DNA of 64,000 nt from Ceratodon purpureus. Its lineage: Eukaryota > Streptophyta > Bryopsida > Pseudoditrichales > Ditrichaceae. The stretch spans positions 89,682,250 through 89,746,249 of the forward strand of contig CM026426.1 in assembly GCA_014871385.1 (NCBI GenBank). Reading direction: 5' to 3'. The notes beneath the pieces were generated by a model. The model did no database searches. It saw nothing but the letters and a program-made list of their open reading frames with translations, and was not told where the DNA came from. Positions 1 through 10,562 of this stretch are shown here, piece after piece. A program made the translations under genes and the position numbers. The first letter of the stretch is position 1. Every line of letters begins with the position of its first letter.

Positions 1-2
1 CT

Positions 3-1213
3 GATGAAGACCCTATCATGAACGACGTGGTGTTAGAGGGACGTCCTAAACGTCAGGTTTTGGATTTGACCATGAGGCGACAAATGCATTCCTTCGTTAT
101 GGAAAACGCGGATGCAGTTGAGCCTTATCGACTATAAGCATTCTAGTCCTTAGTGATTTTGTCCTTCAATTTCATTCAGTAGGCGGTCCATCCAATTCTA
201 TAATTTCATGCCGTCTCTGCGTGAAGGGCAGATCTTCTGCGGAAATTCACTTCATGAAACTTGTCATTGAGCTAAAGGATATTGTCGCTATAACTGCAAA
301 TTCTAACACTTTGTAAATGTCTGGTTTCCTACGTAGTCAGTACTCCGAAGTTGTCCAGGAGAGGACTACTGCAAGGCAGCAGTGGCGCTCACGGCTTTAT
401 GCATGCGCTGGTGCAAGAGCACCGAACTTCCCTCTACACCTCTCGGAGATAAAACCTTTTCCAGAATGGCTACAAGAAACTGTCCAAGCTCAAGTTGATT
501 CAGGAGCGTATATAGACGACATGGTTGAAGCCGCATCAAAATTTCCTTCATTAGTAGCGCAGAAATATCGCAGTATGTATTCATACGCTTACCATTTACG
601 GGTGAGAAGTGCACAGACACAGTTGAAGACGTGCAACTCCAACATTGCAGGTACATTTATGAGAGCCTGTAGGGCAGGGGTGGGAGATAGAAACATCGTA
701 ATGGCACCTGTGGAATACGTCGGCTCCCTTGATGAAATTATAGAGTTAGATTATGGAATATTTACTCAAGTGGTACTGGTTGCTTCGTGGGTAATAGCTA
801 ACTACAGGGGTACAAATGCTACGGTGAAAAAGGACAAATGGGGATTTACAGTGGCAAATTTTAATCGGATGATTGACTTTGGTGAAGTATCCTTCGCTTT
901 ACCCTCACATGTTCAGCAATTTTTTTAATTCGAGTGCTCCGAAGCACCAGGTTGGCGGGTTGTTATACGGACCGAACCTAGAGGGTGTCGGGTTATAGCA
1001 CAGACATCAGACCGGGAGGAGGGTCCGATGTTTCAACTCGGCAGAGACGATGAATTTGATGGCCTCAGAGTTCTTGATAATATATCAGAAGATCCACAAC
1101 CTGAAGCTGAAAAAGGCAGAGTGTTAAGAGCGGATAATCTGTTCGATGATGTAGAGGCAGATAATAGTGATGTATTTGACAGAGCTGTAGGGGAGTCTTT
1201 CGAATCAGAATAA
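3..1213 (+). pseudogene. CACTA (En/Spm) TNP2-type transposase, C-terminal part
   Basis: The C-terminal part of a CACTA transposase-associated protein (DUF4218 tail plus DUF4216-type region). Codons 3-140 read DEDPIMNDVVLEGRPKRQ and match the end of the DUF4218 part of the second CACTA copy at 60.8-61.4 kb. After an intron-like gap (141-316) the frame opens from 317 to 1213 with a single TAA at 926-928. Residues such as PVEYVGSLDEIIELDYG, then WGFTVANFN, align with LEYIGQILEIVERNYG and WGFTMANFN in the minus-strand copy. The end is acidic (DRAVGESFESE against DRDVGESTEEDD). The two copies differ at many residues, so they are separate lineages and not a recent duplication. The transposase core lies outside the window to the left. 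I could not place its terminal repeat. Confidence 0.8.
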
Positions 1214-3189
1214 GTGGGCCTGTTCAAACACAGATGTTCACTAGCTTGGTACGTACCACGGTAACCGTTTACATGCTCAGGTAATACATTTAGAAGGATT
1301 CGGAGGGTTTAATGTTACTACAGTATTGAGATGACTTTTGAGTCAATCTCTAGTAATAAATCTGCAGATATGTTTCCCTTTATTATGCTTGGCGTTGCCC
1401 ATGCCCTGATTGATTTTGTTGAGCTCTACTCTCTAACAGAGTGTTTATTCTTTTGCTTCTGGTTTAGACAGAGATTTATAATAGTGCTTGTGCCTCCTCG
1501 GTGAGAGTGAGAAAAAAAAAAAAAAAAAAGAGAAAAAAAATGGATCCAGTAAATCAGCAGATAATGTTTCCATTATTTTTATGTTATTTGTTTATTTAAT
1601 AGTTTCCAGTTTACGAACCTGGACGGTTACTATCGCTGCTCATGTCTGTGTGGTAGTGAAAGTTTAATTTACGTAATTGGGAGGACCCGGAAGACAAACA
1701 GACGTATTTTTATGTGACTCGACAATCCTCCCACATATGTCTTCATGCGTTTTTAAGGAAAAAAACTAGTATCGTAGGTCCGTCATAGGAGAATCTTTGC
1801 TAAATAGTTACCTGTACTCACTACACAATATACCTTGGGTACATCGTCTCCTCTTGATAACTGGTATGAAAACATTTCCCTTCTTTCTAATCCAAAGGTT
1901 ATTTGTACAGATTTTCCCCTGTCACAGCGCTTTTGCCGAGGGGATATTGTTGTTTCGTTTTATTCATATCTCAATTTATGATGGCTACTGTGTTATGACT
2001 TTTTGTCGTTAATTCTATACGCAAACTAAATTTTGAGAATCAGAGGCTGTGAGTATTCAAAGGGTACACAGTCCCTGTAATCCTTGTCCTGTTATCTCAA
2101 GTGAGAGTCCAAGATCTAATCCTCCGTTTATGAATATGTACTGCAATTTAATTATGCACACGTGATCTGTAATCAAAGAAATTAACGTTGGCGATACGCA
2201 ATTGAGTGGAACGTCACTGAAAAGAAGAGAAGTTATGACTTCAGTACTTACTGAGGTATCTTACGTACACCCGTGTGATAACTTCAATTTCCTTATTCGT
2301 GTCCAGTTTATAAAACTCAAGTTCTGAAAGATTTGCTGTAATCGGACTCATAAATGCACTCCTCCACTAGTAGGCTAGGATTGACGCTTTTTTTTTTTAA
2401 TTCTGTGCTTCTATTTTCACGCCGTATTTAGATCACTGAATGCGTTTTAGAATTTCCCAACGGTGTTCCAATCATACTTGGAGCACATTTGAACAGTTCG
2501 AACTGTTACCTTCTCGTTCTAAACCCCGCAGATAACTAAGTCATGTATTTAATGTAGTCATTCACTATAACAAAATTACCATACAGTCTAGACGATTCGA
2601 TACGTAGCAGCAATAGTGTTTTCAATTGCGTTTTTTCCTCCCATCCAGCATTACTTGCGAGGTTTTTTTGATTTACATCTGTTTTTGTAGAAAACGCGCA
2701 GTCTGCTCATTTTGTTTAGAGATTTATCCAAACTCGTACTAATATGTGGATTTATTTTCTCTCAAACTGGTCAGGTTTCATCAAAAGGTACGACAAGCTG
2801 GAAAACCACGCATCAATTCAAATGATTAAGAAATGATAAGAGCAGTCTTATACTGTAGATACAAAATTTCAATGATCATGAACAGCGTCCCTATACACGA
2901 AGGTACGTGACATGCAAGTGTTTGTAAACACTCATTGCCATAATCGCATCTATGATATAGTACGCTAGCTAGAAACTAGGCAGATTCATATAGTACGTCA
3001 AACATCAAGTTTTTGCTCTTGCTCACATTGTTGGACACCAACATATACTTCTTGCTCACTGCATTTTCTCTTGTCTCAGTCGGCTTTCTTCTTGTTGGAG
3101 ACTACCTCTTTCAACTCTCTCAATTACCTTCGTCACAGACTCCTAGATAGTCACGTTTTGTTTCGGAACTTTGCTAGTCCTCGTTCATT
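1214..3189. other. No gene seen; probable 3' flank of the CACTA element
   Basis: No convincing reading frame, RNA gene or terminal repeat. It holds an A-run around 1512-1530 followed by another A-rich stretch to about 1540. The longest ORF (1797-2012) has no recognisable motif. Confidence 0.4.
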
Positions 3190-3693
3190 ATGGATTACGA
3201 ACTGATTGCTACCCACGGTGTCTTGCAGCAGCTCCTCTCGGAGTTGGCTTCCGGTCCAGACCCGTGGGAGAATGTTTTTTCGTCTTCCTCCTGGACTCCT
3301 CCAACTGTAGTGACAATCGCAGACGTAGACAGAGCAAGGGCAGTTTGTAAGTCGCGGAAGTCAACCATTGATGCAAGCCCCGAATACGCCACTATCCGAC
3401 TTGCGAAGTGGGATTTCACGCAGCTTGAGGAAACCTGTTGGGTGACGCGACAGGAGTTCAAGAGTAGCCGCTTCAACTGGAGCTGGAGCATCTTCAATAC
3501 TTCTTGGAGCATGGCGATTTCTTTTTCCGACGCAAGGTTCCGAGAGGGACCCCTGTTTGCCCTCACCAACGGAGAGCTCAGTCATCTGAGAGACCGTCTT
3601 TCCGGACCGGGAAATTCTCCAATCTGTACGCTCTCTGGAGAGAAACTGTCCCCACGCGCTGATATCTCGGTTGCTCCACATGCGCGGGCCTAA
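3190..3693 (+). CDS. Hypothetical ORF, 167 codons
   Basis: Open frame with an ATG at 3190 following a pyrimidine-rich leader (about 3050-3185). I do not recognise the protein. Overlapping frames on both strands are also open here (3195-3569 and 3361-3768, minus), so the openness may be chance or the relic of a frameshifted gene. The predicted product has no signal peptide or membrane segment and ends in an unstructured tail. It lies between the CACTA remnant and the CCGG-dense element and could belong to either. Low confidence that it is a gene. Confidence 0.2.
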   Translation: MDYELIATHGVLQQLLSELASGPDPWENVFSSSSWTPPTVVTIADVDRARAVCKSRKSTIDASPEYATIRLAKWDFTQLEETCWVTRQEFKSSRFNWSWSIFNTSWSMAISFSDARFREGPLFALTNGELSHLRDRLSGPGNSPICTLSGEKLSPRADISVAPHARA

Positions 3694-4800
3694 GCAAGGT
3701 ACGTTGCTTCGTACTTCCTGTCTGTGCACCCTAAAACTAGAACCTTTGTCAATGTAGCGGCATGGCATGATTGAACTAAATTACTGTTGATTCTACTTAT
3801 GCGGCTCCGTGCTATATACTCTGTGCAGCTTTCCAATCTGAGTCACCATGCCATATGGAGCTTCATGTACAGGATCTGTCGGCGACCCTTTGACTGCACG
3901 TCGGTTCTTCTAGAAGTGTAGTTGTTTTCGGGAATTTTTATTATCCGTAGAGTGCTAAGTACATATGAACAGTTCAGGACACAGACGTGTTTCCTGTCGT
4001 AGAATATGATGCCTATCATATACACGTTTTCCCTTTTTTTGATGTGGACACTTGTTAAGGCACTATGTAGGTTGGCACTAGGCTGAAGTACTTCAGTCGG
4101 ATTGTAATGCTGAAACACATGTCTCAATACATATGACTACCGGCATTTTCTTATGTGCACCTGATTGTGTTTCTTAATTACTTTTCGTTGCGCATGGGTT
4201 TGCACTTGTGTCTTCCCGCATTTATTTGTTCGGCATTTCTCTAGGAAATGAAGATATCAGAAGTATGTCTGAAGCTGTGCCGTGGTCACTTCACCGTAGA
4301 CAATAAAACCCTAGTTTAAAACAACAGGGTTGTCACATGATCTACGAACTTCTCTCCTTGATTCTTCATTGTTAAATCTCCGCGCCATGTACAGAATCCT
4401 CTATCTATTGTCTGTGAACATCTTACCGTCAATGTTCATTAAAGTTTTGTAAATCTACAAAACCTAAATCTATGTAGTTCATCATCGCTCTGCCAACGGG
4501 ACTCCTTATGGCCACGTCGGCACCGCACCATTTCTCGGATACACCATACCCATGTAACCAAGACAGTTCTCTTGATAGTGGTTCTTCATCTCTTGATGCT
4601 AAACCGAGTCACCCAATTTTGAGCCATGCTCTTGCTTCCAACAGTCTTCTCTTGATTTTTAATTGATGTAAATGGGTTTTCCTTGTAGTGGCAGCAAGAA
4701 AAATCATCCGCCGGAAATAACTAGAAAGACTTGCTTTGAACACGTGTTGAATGTTACCCCCATCGTGCGTGCAGGTGTTACCGGAGTGACGGTGAGGAGG
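3694..4800. other. No gene seen
   Basis: Intergenic sequence without convincing coding frames or repeats. The abrupt change to CCGG-rich sequence near 4780 marks the left side of the next element. Confidence 0.4.
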
Positions 4801-4810
4801 ACTTAGCAGA

Positions 4811-5938
4811 ATGGGTAGAAAGGGGAAGGAACCGGCGGAGGAAGGACAGTTGTTCAGGGTACAACGGGTCATGCCGTTGATGCCGTCAGACGACGACGAG
4901 CAGGAGCTCCTCCGGACCGCTTTAGAAGCCATGGGCTGTGAACTCCTACTGGACAAGGCATGGGGGTGGAAACATGCCCTTCCGGCCCAGGAGATCCTCG
5001 TCAAGAATCCCGAGAATCGAGGAACCATCCGGGGAGAGCCGGAGAAGTGGACGGCACAACTCTGGAGGGAGACGTATGGTTTCAAGAACTCTGGAGAGAT
5101 CTCGACGCCGGAGACCCGGGAGTTTGTGTGGGGATATATCAAGGGGCCCGGAGACCGGAGAGAAGGATGGGAGCTGGATGACATCACGAATCCGGAGGCC
5201 CGGAGGGTCGTAGGGTTTATGAACCCTATTTTCCATCCGGAAAAGCCCAAACGGATAACCATCAAGTGGGCGTCCGTTTTCATTGGGGCCATGATCGGTG
5301 AATTCACGGTAGACTGGGGCCTCATGATGAAGACGATAGTCGACCGGCAGGTAGCCAATCTCCGGAAGACCAAGAAGCAGACCACCTGCCTTCCGTCTTT
5401 CCTCATTCACCTCTACCGTCACCGGGGGCTGTTGAGCCCTAAGGAAATCCGGGAGTACGATGAAATCAAGAGCATGCAGCAGTACGCCGAACCGGAAGAA
5501 GTGTCCGATCAGGACGATGATGATGATGTTATCGAGGTCTCCCCCACGCCGGCTAAAAGACCCCGTCCCAGCCCAGAGAAGGGACAGCCGTCCGGATCCC
5601 CTCGGACTCCCACCCCGACCAAGCGAACCTTGAACACGGAAGTCCAAAAACCCACCGGACCACCGGAGCACACCGGGGACCCGTGCCAGGACTTAGTTAA
5701 CCTTTCGGAGCAGGTGTCGACGTATGCTCGGTTCCTACAGTCGACTAGGCAGACGGAGGGCCGGTTGGCTAAGGAGGTAATTGCCCTTACGGGTTCGGAC
5801 CGGTTGGAGGAATGCCTGAATATTCTTCGCAAGCACCGGGACTTGGCCGGTCTCCAGAACAAGCACATAGACCGGCTAGAGAAGTACCGGGAGAGGATTC
5901 TGAAGCTCGAGCAGGAGGTGCTTGATGCCCAGAAGTGA
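4811..5938 (+). CDS. Transposon-associated protein, putative plant transposon domain (Transposase_32-like)
   Basis: 375-codon frame, ATG at 4811, TGA at 5936. The middle (about residues 140-210) reads NPIFHPEKPKRITIKWASVF, then a long helical stretch ending in a PSFLIHLYRHRGLL-like motif. This resembles the 'putative plant transposon protein' domain found beside plant Ty3-type elements; I recognise the pattern only loosely. Residues 230-300 are disordered: an acidic run (DQDDDDDV), then Pro/Lys/Arg-rich segments. The last 80 residues are predicted coiled coil (LEECLNILRKHRDLAGL). No enzyme motif is visible. The next ORF overlaps its end by 14 bases in another frame, and both share the same CCGG-rich base use, so they belong to one element. 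An ORF1/gag-like structural role is inference. Confidence 0.55.
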   Translation: MGRKGKEPAEEGQLFRVQRVMPLMPSDDDEQELLRTALEAMGCELLLDKAWGWKHALPAQEILVKNPENRGTIRGEPEKWTAQLWRETYGFKNSGEISTPETREFVWGYIKGPGDRREGWELDDITNPEARRVVGFMNPIFHPEKPKRITIKWASVFIGAMIGEFTVDWGLMMKTIVDRQVANLRKTKKQTTCLPSFLIHLYRHRGLLSPKEIREYDEIKSMQQYAEPEEVSDQDDDDDVIEVSPTPAKRPRPSPEKGQPSGSPRTPTPTKRTLNTEVQKPTGPPEHTGDPCQDLVNLSEQVSTYARFLQSTRQTEGRLAKEVIALTGSDRLEECLNILRKHRDLAGLQNKHIDRLEKYRERILKLEQEVLDAQK

Positions 5939-6668
5939 CGCCCGTGACCGGGCAGCCGAGGCCATCCAGTCGGTCGTCGAGATCAAGGCCACCTTAGCCC
6001 TTCCGGTGGATGTGGCCAATCAGTGCGCCGTTTACCAAGCCTTCTTGACCCGTCAGCCGGATCCGACTGTCAAGAAGATTGTGAAGTTCATGCACGACCG
6101 GACACAGGTGATGAAGGACACTTGGGTGCAGATGAAGAACATGGTGGAGATCATCAGTTCCGCAAAGGCCGGTCCGTCATCAGAGCCACCGGCAGATCGG
6201 GAGGAGCCCAGACCATCGTCCCCACCAAGGGAACCGGCGCCGGTGCCACCTCCAGCCTCTCCGATACGGTCGACCATCCGGTCAGTCCAACAGGAGATAG
6301 GTCAGCCGCTGGAGGATCCTATCCTGGATACCTTGAGCAGTCTGCACACTCTGCCCAATTTGGCTGGAATCGAGACCGTTAACCCCGGGAACATCCCTTT
6401 GGAACTGGACCAAGGACCACCACCGGAAGACTTTATGCCGGTACAGGGATCTCCGGAACAGCTCCAGGTGGATCTCAGCGCAGTTCCGGTGGCGGCACGA
6501 TCTCCATCCCCGGCGGTTCAAGCAGGACGATCCCGGAAGGCCAGCGAACCGTCGGCATCTGATGCTCCGGAGGAAGGCCCCTCGTTGAAGAAACTGAAGC
6601 GGGTACAGAAGAAGGAACGGTTGGACGGAACCCGGCACAGTCCCCGGTTCGATAAGCACAAGGAGTAG
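5925..6668 (+). CDS. Second ORF of the CCGG-dense element, Pro/Ser-rich with basic tail
   Basis: The frame opens at 5922 (TTG); the first ATG is at 5925, inside the end of the upstream ORF, giving 247 codons to a TAG at 6666. Residues 1-85 are helical (IKATLALPVDVANQCAVYQA, MKDTWVQMKNMVEII). Residues 85-200 are rich in Pro, Ser and Glu. The C terminus is basic (LKKLKRVQKKERL) and could be a nuclear localisation signal. No family is recognised. The 14-base overlap with the upstream frame would fit a frameshift that extends the first protein, reinitiation, or a single ORF broken by an indel; the sequence does not decide between these. Confidence 0.45.
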   Translation: MPRSDARDRAAEAIQSVVEIKATLALPVDVANQCAVYQAFLTRQPDPTVKKIVKFMHDRTQVMKDTWVQMKNMVEIISSAKAGPSSEPPADREEPRPSSPPREPAPVPPPASPIRSTIRSVQQEIGQPLEDPILDTLSSLHTLPNLAGIETVNPGNIPLELDQGPPPEDFMPVQGSPEQLQVDLSAVPVAARSPSPAVQAGRSRKASEPSASDAPEEGPSLKKLKRVQKKERLDGTRHSPRFDKHKE

Positions 6669-7745
6669 AAGTTAGGATAAGGAGCGGATAAAATGGCAGC
6701 GACTAACGATGGGGCTCAAGTGCACCCGGCTGCCAATCCGGATAGATAGCGGCAGTAACTAGGAATAGAAGGCGGCCACCGGTCCGGGATTCCCGGATCC
6801 AAGATCCGGAATTTCTGGATCTCGATGGGCCACTTGGTCGCTTTAGGAATCGATAGGTTTTAGTATTTAAGCTGGACGTTTTTCCAAGGCCGCGGCCTTG
6901 TTTTGTACGCCGTTTTGTTGTTGCAATTGAGAATATACTTTTGGATTTGTTGTGTCAACCGGCTGCTGACGGGTCCGTTGCCGTATGGTTTGTTGGTACT
7001 ATTGTCTTCAGCAGTGTTCCGGAGGAGTGTTGAACAGTGGGATAATCTGGAGAGCGCCCGGAGAGACTGGGGAGGTGTCAAGCGTCGAGAGTTGACGGTT
7101 TCCAGTCCCGGAAGGAGTCCGTAGGGAAGGAGAGACGTACTGCAGCAGGGCTGGTAGTCTCAAGGACACGGAGAGCCGTGTGTACACCGGGATCCAGACA
7201 CGGACCGGTCGCTTCCTGTAGATGGGGTAAAAGCCGGATGTCCTACTGCGAACCAATCCGGAAGGGAGATAGTATAGTAGAATACCGTGCAGCCGTAAGG
7301 TGATGTCATTGTAGTATGATTTCCGTATCCATAACCGGCACTGAGTAGCTATCCGGACCGGTACCTAGTCATACGGAAGGATTATTACTCCACTTCTTGG
7401 GTGGTAGATAGGAACGGTGGGGTGTCCAGCCACTTTAAGTCACGGGATGGTGGAAAATCCAGCCACTTGAAAGGATAGACGGATCAGTGGGAACCGGCCA
7501 CTAGACTAAAAAGCCGGAAAATAGGAACGAGGCAAAAACTACCGGATTCGGCCAACCGGTCGAAAGACGGAATACGGTTGAATACGGGTGGTGATTTCCG
7601 TTAGGATCTAAAAGGAGGAAAACTATAGGTCTTCGTGGGAACGAACACGGAGTGGTTCACTTTGGAGGGTATTTAGTGTGAATTAAGTGCCTTCCGGAGG
7701 AATACGGATACCACATCGTGCTACACATGCGAAATAGAGGCGAGA
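6669..7745. other. Non-coding CCGG-dense tail of the element
   Basis: No long frame on either strand, but the CCGG tetranucleotide stays frequent (for example 6780-6830 and 7320-7370) up to about 7690. This shows that the compositional unit extends beyond the two ORFs. It may be an untranslated or terminal region. I found no second copy in the window, so it cannot be shown to be an LTR. Confidence 0.45.
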
Positions 7746-9037
7746 ATTTGTTCACTAATCATGGATTTCACTATACTTCAGACATTCTTTTCATTTTACT
7801 CTTGTTGTGGATGCTTTTTATTAGAGTGTGACAAGATATTAAAGCCCAAATTAACCATATTAATCCAATCTCTATTAGCCTATCCAGTAGAATTTCATGC
7901 ATGCCTACTTGTGTGTTCTCATGTGCACAACAGTCCACTACATAGCCACACCGAAGCACTGGAATCCATCATAGTCACAAACTTTCAATTCCGTCTGCCG
8001 TTTCTCCTTATTTTCATGGCGACGCTCAAGTTTAGCCTGAACGGCACCTCGTAGTTCAAGCTTGAGCCGGGAAGTATGATAGAACCACAAACAGGAGATA
8101 TTTTTATATGCAGAATTAGAGCTGAGTCCATTGTCCAATATTATCTATACTAGTTGCTAGAAGATTGGTTTTTGCATCATAAGAGGTGGCGCTTGAAGAT
8201 CTTCTCGTGCCCTCACTTTTATCCAGTAGAGAGAAATCTTGATGTAAATTCTCCGAGGAGCATGAAGTGCATGATGCTAATGGTGTGGGAATATGGGCTC
8301 GGATTCAAGGAGTCCCTTACAGGCGGTATACTCTCACCAACTGCGGCGGCCGAAGAGCAGGGTCTTGGACGAGGTGGTACCCGTCCAAACAAGAATACCA
8401 TTGTCTTGGCGTTCTGGCAGCCGTCTTCACCTTGCGGACCCACTTTCTTACGTGTAGATTTCTAGAAGGACAAGTACTTCGATGAAGACTATGCATATTG
8501 ATGGTCCTGTTGGTAGTGGATTCCCTTTTACATAGAGGCACCGCTATAAGAACAATTACCTGGTGATCAAGGAAGGGTACCATCTGGGATGCAATTGTCT
8601 TGATCACAGAGGCCTTAGCACAGTATGCTCCGAAGTTGCTCACGAAAGTCTCTTCTTGACTCTGTATAGACGTTTCAAGTGTACCAAAGCATTTCTTTGG
8701 ACAACGGTCTAATATAGCAGGCATAGCACGCATATATCTTATAGTAGTTACCTGTATTCCTTTTGAATATTGTAAGTAAATACTGAATGACCTAGCTTAG
8801 TCAATTACGTGCTATAAGAATCGCAATTCTCTTTCATGGTGATCACTCCATTCTCAATCCATTTCTCATTTGCATTACTATTTTAAGCAGTTACCGTGTA
8901 CTAGGAGAGGTGTAAAAACAAACTCGTCATATGCAAAATATGCAGCATAATACACTTCACCCATTAAGCCCAATAGTATTGTAGATTATCCTACATTGAC
9001 TTCATATTGTACCTTTTTCATATAATAGAAGACGTCC
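7746..9037. other. Unrecognised sequence, possible eroded ORF
   Basis: The longest frame is minus 8733-8317 (138 codons); overlapping plus frames 8154-8465 and 8267-8485 are also open. I recognise none of them. No repeats or RNA genes were seen other than the repeat at 8805-8900. Confidence 0.3.
8805..8900 (+). repeat. Diverged direct repeat flanking the rRNA mosaic, copy 1
   Basis: About 95 bp resembling 10472-10562: both contain GCTATAA, then AAT-CTCTTTCAT-GTGATCA, then CCA-CTCATTTGCA. The two copies bracket the 28S fragments at 9.0-10.4 kb in the same orientation, so they may be the edges of a duplicated or inserted block. Confidence 0.5.
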
Positions 9038-9123
9038 TACATATCGAACCTTTATTCTTTTGGAATTTGAAGCTAGAGGTGTTAGAAAAGTTACCACATG
9101 GATAACTTGATGCGGCAGCCATG
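9038..9123 (+). pseudogene. 28S rRNA fragment (peptidyl-transferase region), sense
   Basis: Contains GGAATTTGAAGCTAGAGGTG and GAAAAGTTACCACATGGATAA, which match the conserved 3' domain of plant 25S/28S rRNA with scattered changes. It breaks off after GCGGCAGCCA. The same rRNA region is present on the opposite strand near 54.2-54.3 kb. Confidence 0.75.
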
Positions 9124-9309
9124 AGCAAGTGGGTGAGGAGTGGAGGGTTGCCTCGGCACAAGTGGGCGGATTTCCTCCATCTTTGAGAGTGCCCTCTCCT
9201 CACACATACAAGTGGGTAGGATCCGACAGCCCTATTTTGCGACTAATCTACAAGGGAGAAAGCCATGGTGCTACCCCCGTGATATTTAACCCCCCAGTTG
9301 ATGCCCTTT

Positions 9310-9386
9310 GTGATTCTAATTTTCAATACGAATACAAACTTTGAAAGCATGGCCTATTGGTCCTTTAGTCTTTTGTTCTTTGAAGC
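9310..9386 (+). pseudogene. 28S rRNA fragment just upstream of the previous one in the rRNA, sense
   Basis: TCAATACGAATACAAACTTT followed by GAAAGCATGGCCTATTGGTC matches the 28S stretch that normally lies immediately 5' of the fragment at 9038-9123 and overlaps it. Here it comes second, so the two pieces are out of order or derive from a duplication. Confidence 0.7.
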
Positions 9387-9834
9387 ACGGTTCCTTGTCA
9401 TTGAAGAGCACTTGCGGCCTAATACTTGATACCAATATTAGATTATAACAAGATAATTTTGTAAGAGTTGTTGAAGTAGATGCTGACCAATTCTTCACAT
9501 AGCTAATCATTTGCATATTTTGATTCATGACATTCTACGACAAAATCAAAAAGCATGCATTCACAATTACATTTATGTACAAATGTTGTGACTAATCCAA
9601 TCAAGCTTGTGGCGAGAGCTTAAATCATTTACATGGTGATCAAATAGAAGTTCACTTGGTTCTAATAATTCTGAGAAATGATACGGTCTGAATATAGAGC
9701 CAATCTCAAACACATTGTAGGATCATGGTCACTTTATGAACTTGAACAACAATGGCATTGGCTAAATTTAAGTTTCGAAGAACTTCTAGTTTGAAATGAA
9801 ATTGGAGGCCTAGTTCTATTTTCCAGCTTCATTG

Positions 9835-9985
9835 GTTGGTCCAGCTCCCTTGTTATTTGGGAGGTCCCACCTTTGAGTTTCCTTGCGCTTCGTTTAGATT
9901 GCCGCCCACCTGCTCGCATATATGTTAGATTCCTAGGTCCGTATTTCAAGAGGGATTATATAATCTAGCTCAACACGCACTGTCC
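9835..9985 (-). pseudogene. 28S rRNA fragment (5' third), antisense
   Basis: Reads as the complement of 28S: GAGGTCCCACCTTTGAGTTT, CCTTGCGCTTCGTTTAGATT, then GGTCCGTATTTCAAGAGGG. The same stretch is at 55.67-55.83 kb. This piece lies on the opposite strand to the two preceding fragments. Confidence 0.75.
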
Positions 9986-10214
9986 AAAGAGACCAGGTGG
10001 GACCAGCGCAACATTATTCTGACACATGGGGGCAAAGCAATTATCTATTTTTTATTTCTTCCATGTGGGAGGGTGCTAGAAGCACTATCGGATCCGACAC
10101 CCTCTTTTCCCATAAATCCTTTAAGGTACCCCCACGTTACCTTCCTTGTGGTTTATACTCTCCCTATGGATGATACCCAGTCCTCGACAATGCGGATTTT
10201 GACCTCAATAACCT

Positions 10215-10440
10215 TAGACTTGTCCATTTTTGGAGCTAGTTGATTCACATGTGAATTGTTAAACACTCTTTAGCGGATTTCAACTTTTATGGCCAACATC
10301 CCGCTCTCTTAATCAAATAAATCCATTTGCGGGATGTAGGTTAGTGTGCAATCTAGCATTGTTACCAGGCTTCTGGTTTATCCCGCATCAATAGTTCCGT
10401 TTAACAAAAATGTTCTTTGAGCTCCCATTTTGTAGAGAAT
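10215..10440 (-). pseudogene. 28S rRNA fragment (middle), antisense
   Basis: The complement of conserved 28S sequence: GGAGCTAGTTGATTCACATG, CTCTTTAGCGGATTTCAACT, GGTTTATCCCGCATCAATAG. This part of 28S is absent from the longer rDNA pseudogene at 53.65-56.35 kb, where a deletion joins its flanks at about 55,583. Confidence 0.75.
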
Positions 10441-10471
10441 TAAATAAGTTCATAACTTGGAATTCTTAGAA

Positions 10472-10562
10472 ATAGCATGCTATAAAATTTGCAATACTCT
10501 TTCATAGTGATCATTTCAATTTCAGTCCACCACTCATTTGCACTATTGACTTTAGCATCTAC
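10472..10562 (+). repeat. Diverged direct repeat flanking the rRNA mosaic, copy 2
   Basis: Second copy of the repeat at 8805-8900, same orientation, starting just after the antisense 28S piece. Confidence 0.5.

Noticed and set aside
4609..5671. Minus-strand ORFs of 265 and 241 codons opposite the CCGG-dense element's ORF
   Set aside because: Shadows of the plus-strand frame; the plus-strand product has domain-like structure and coiled coil, the shadows do not.
9129..9528. Small ORFs around the 28S fragments
   Set aside because: Accidental frames in rRNA-derived sequence.
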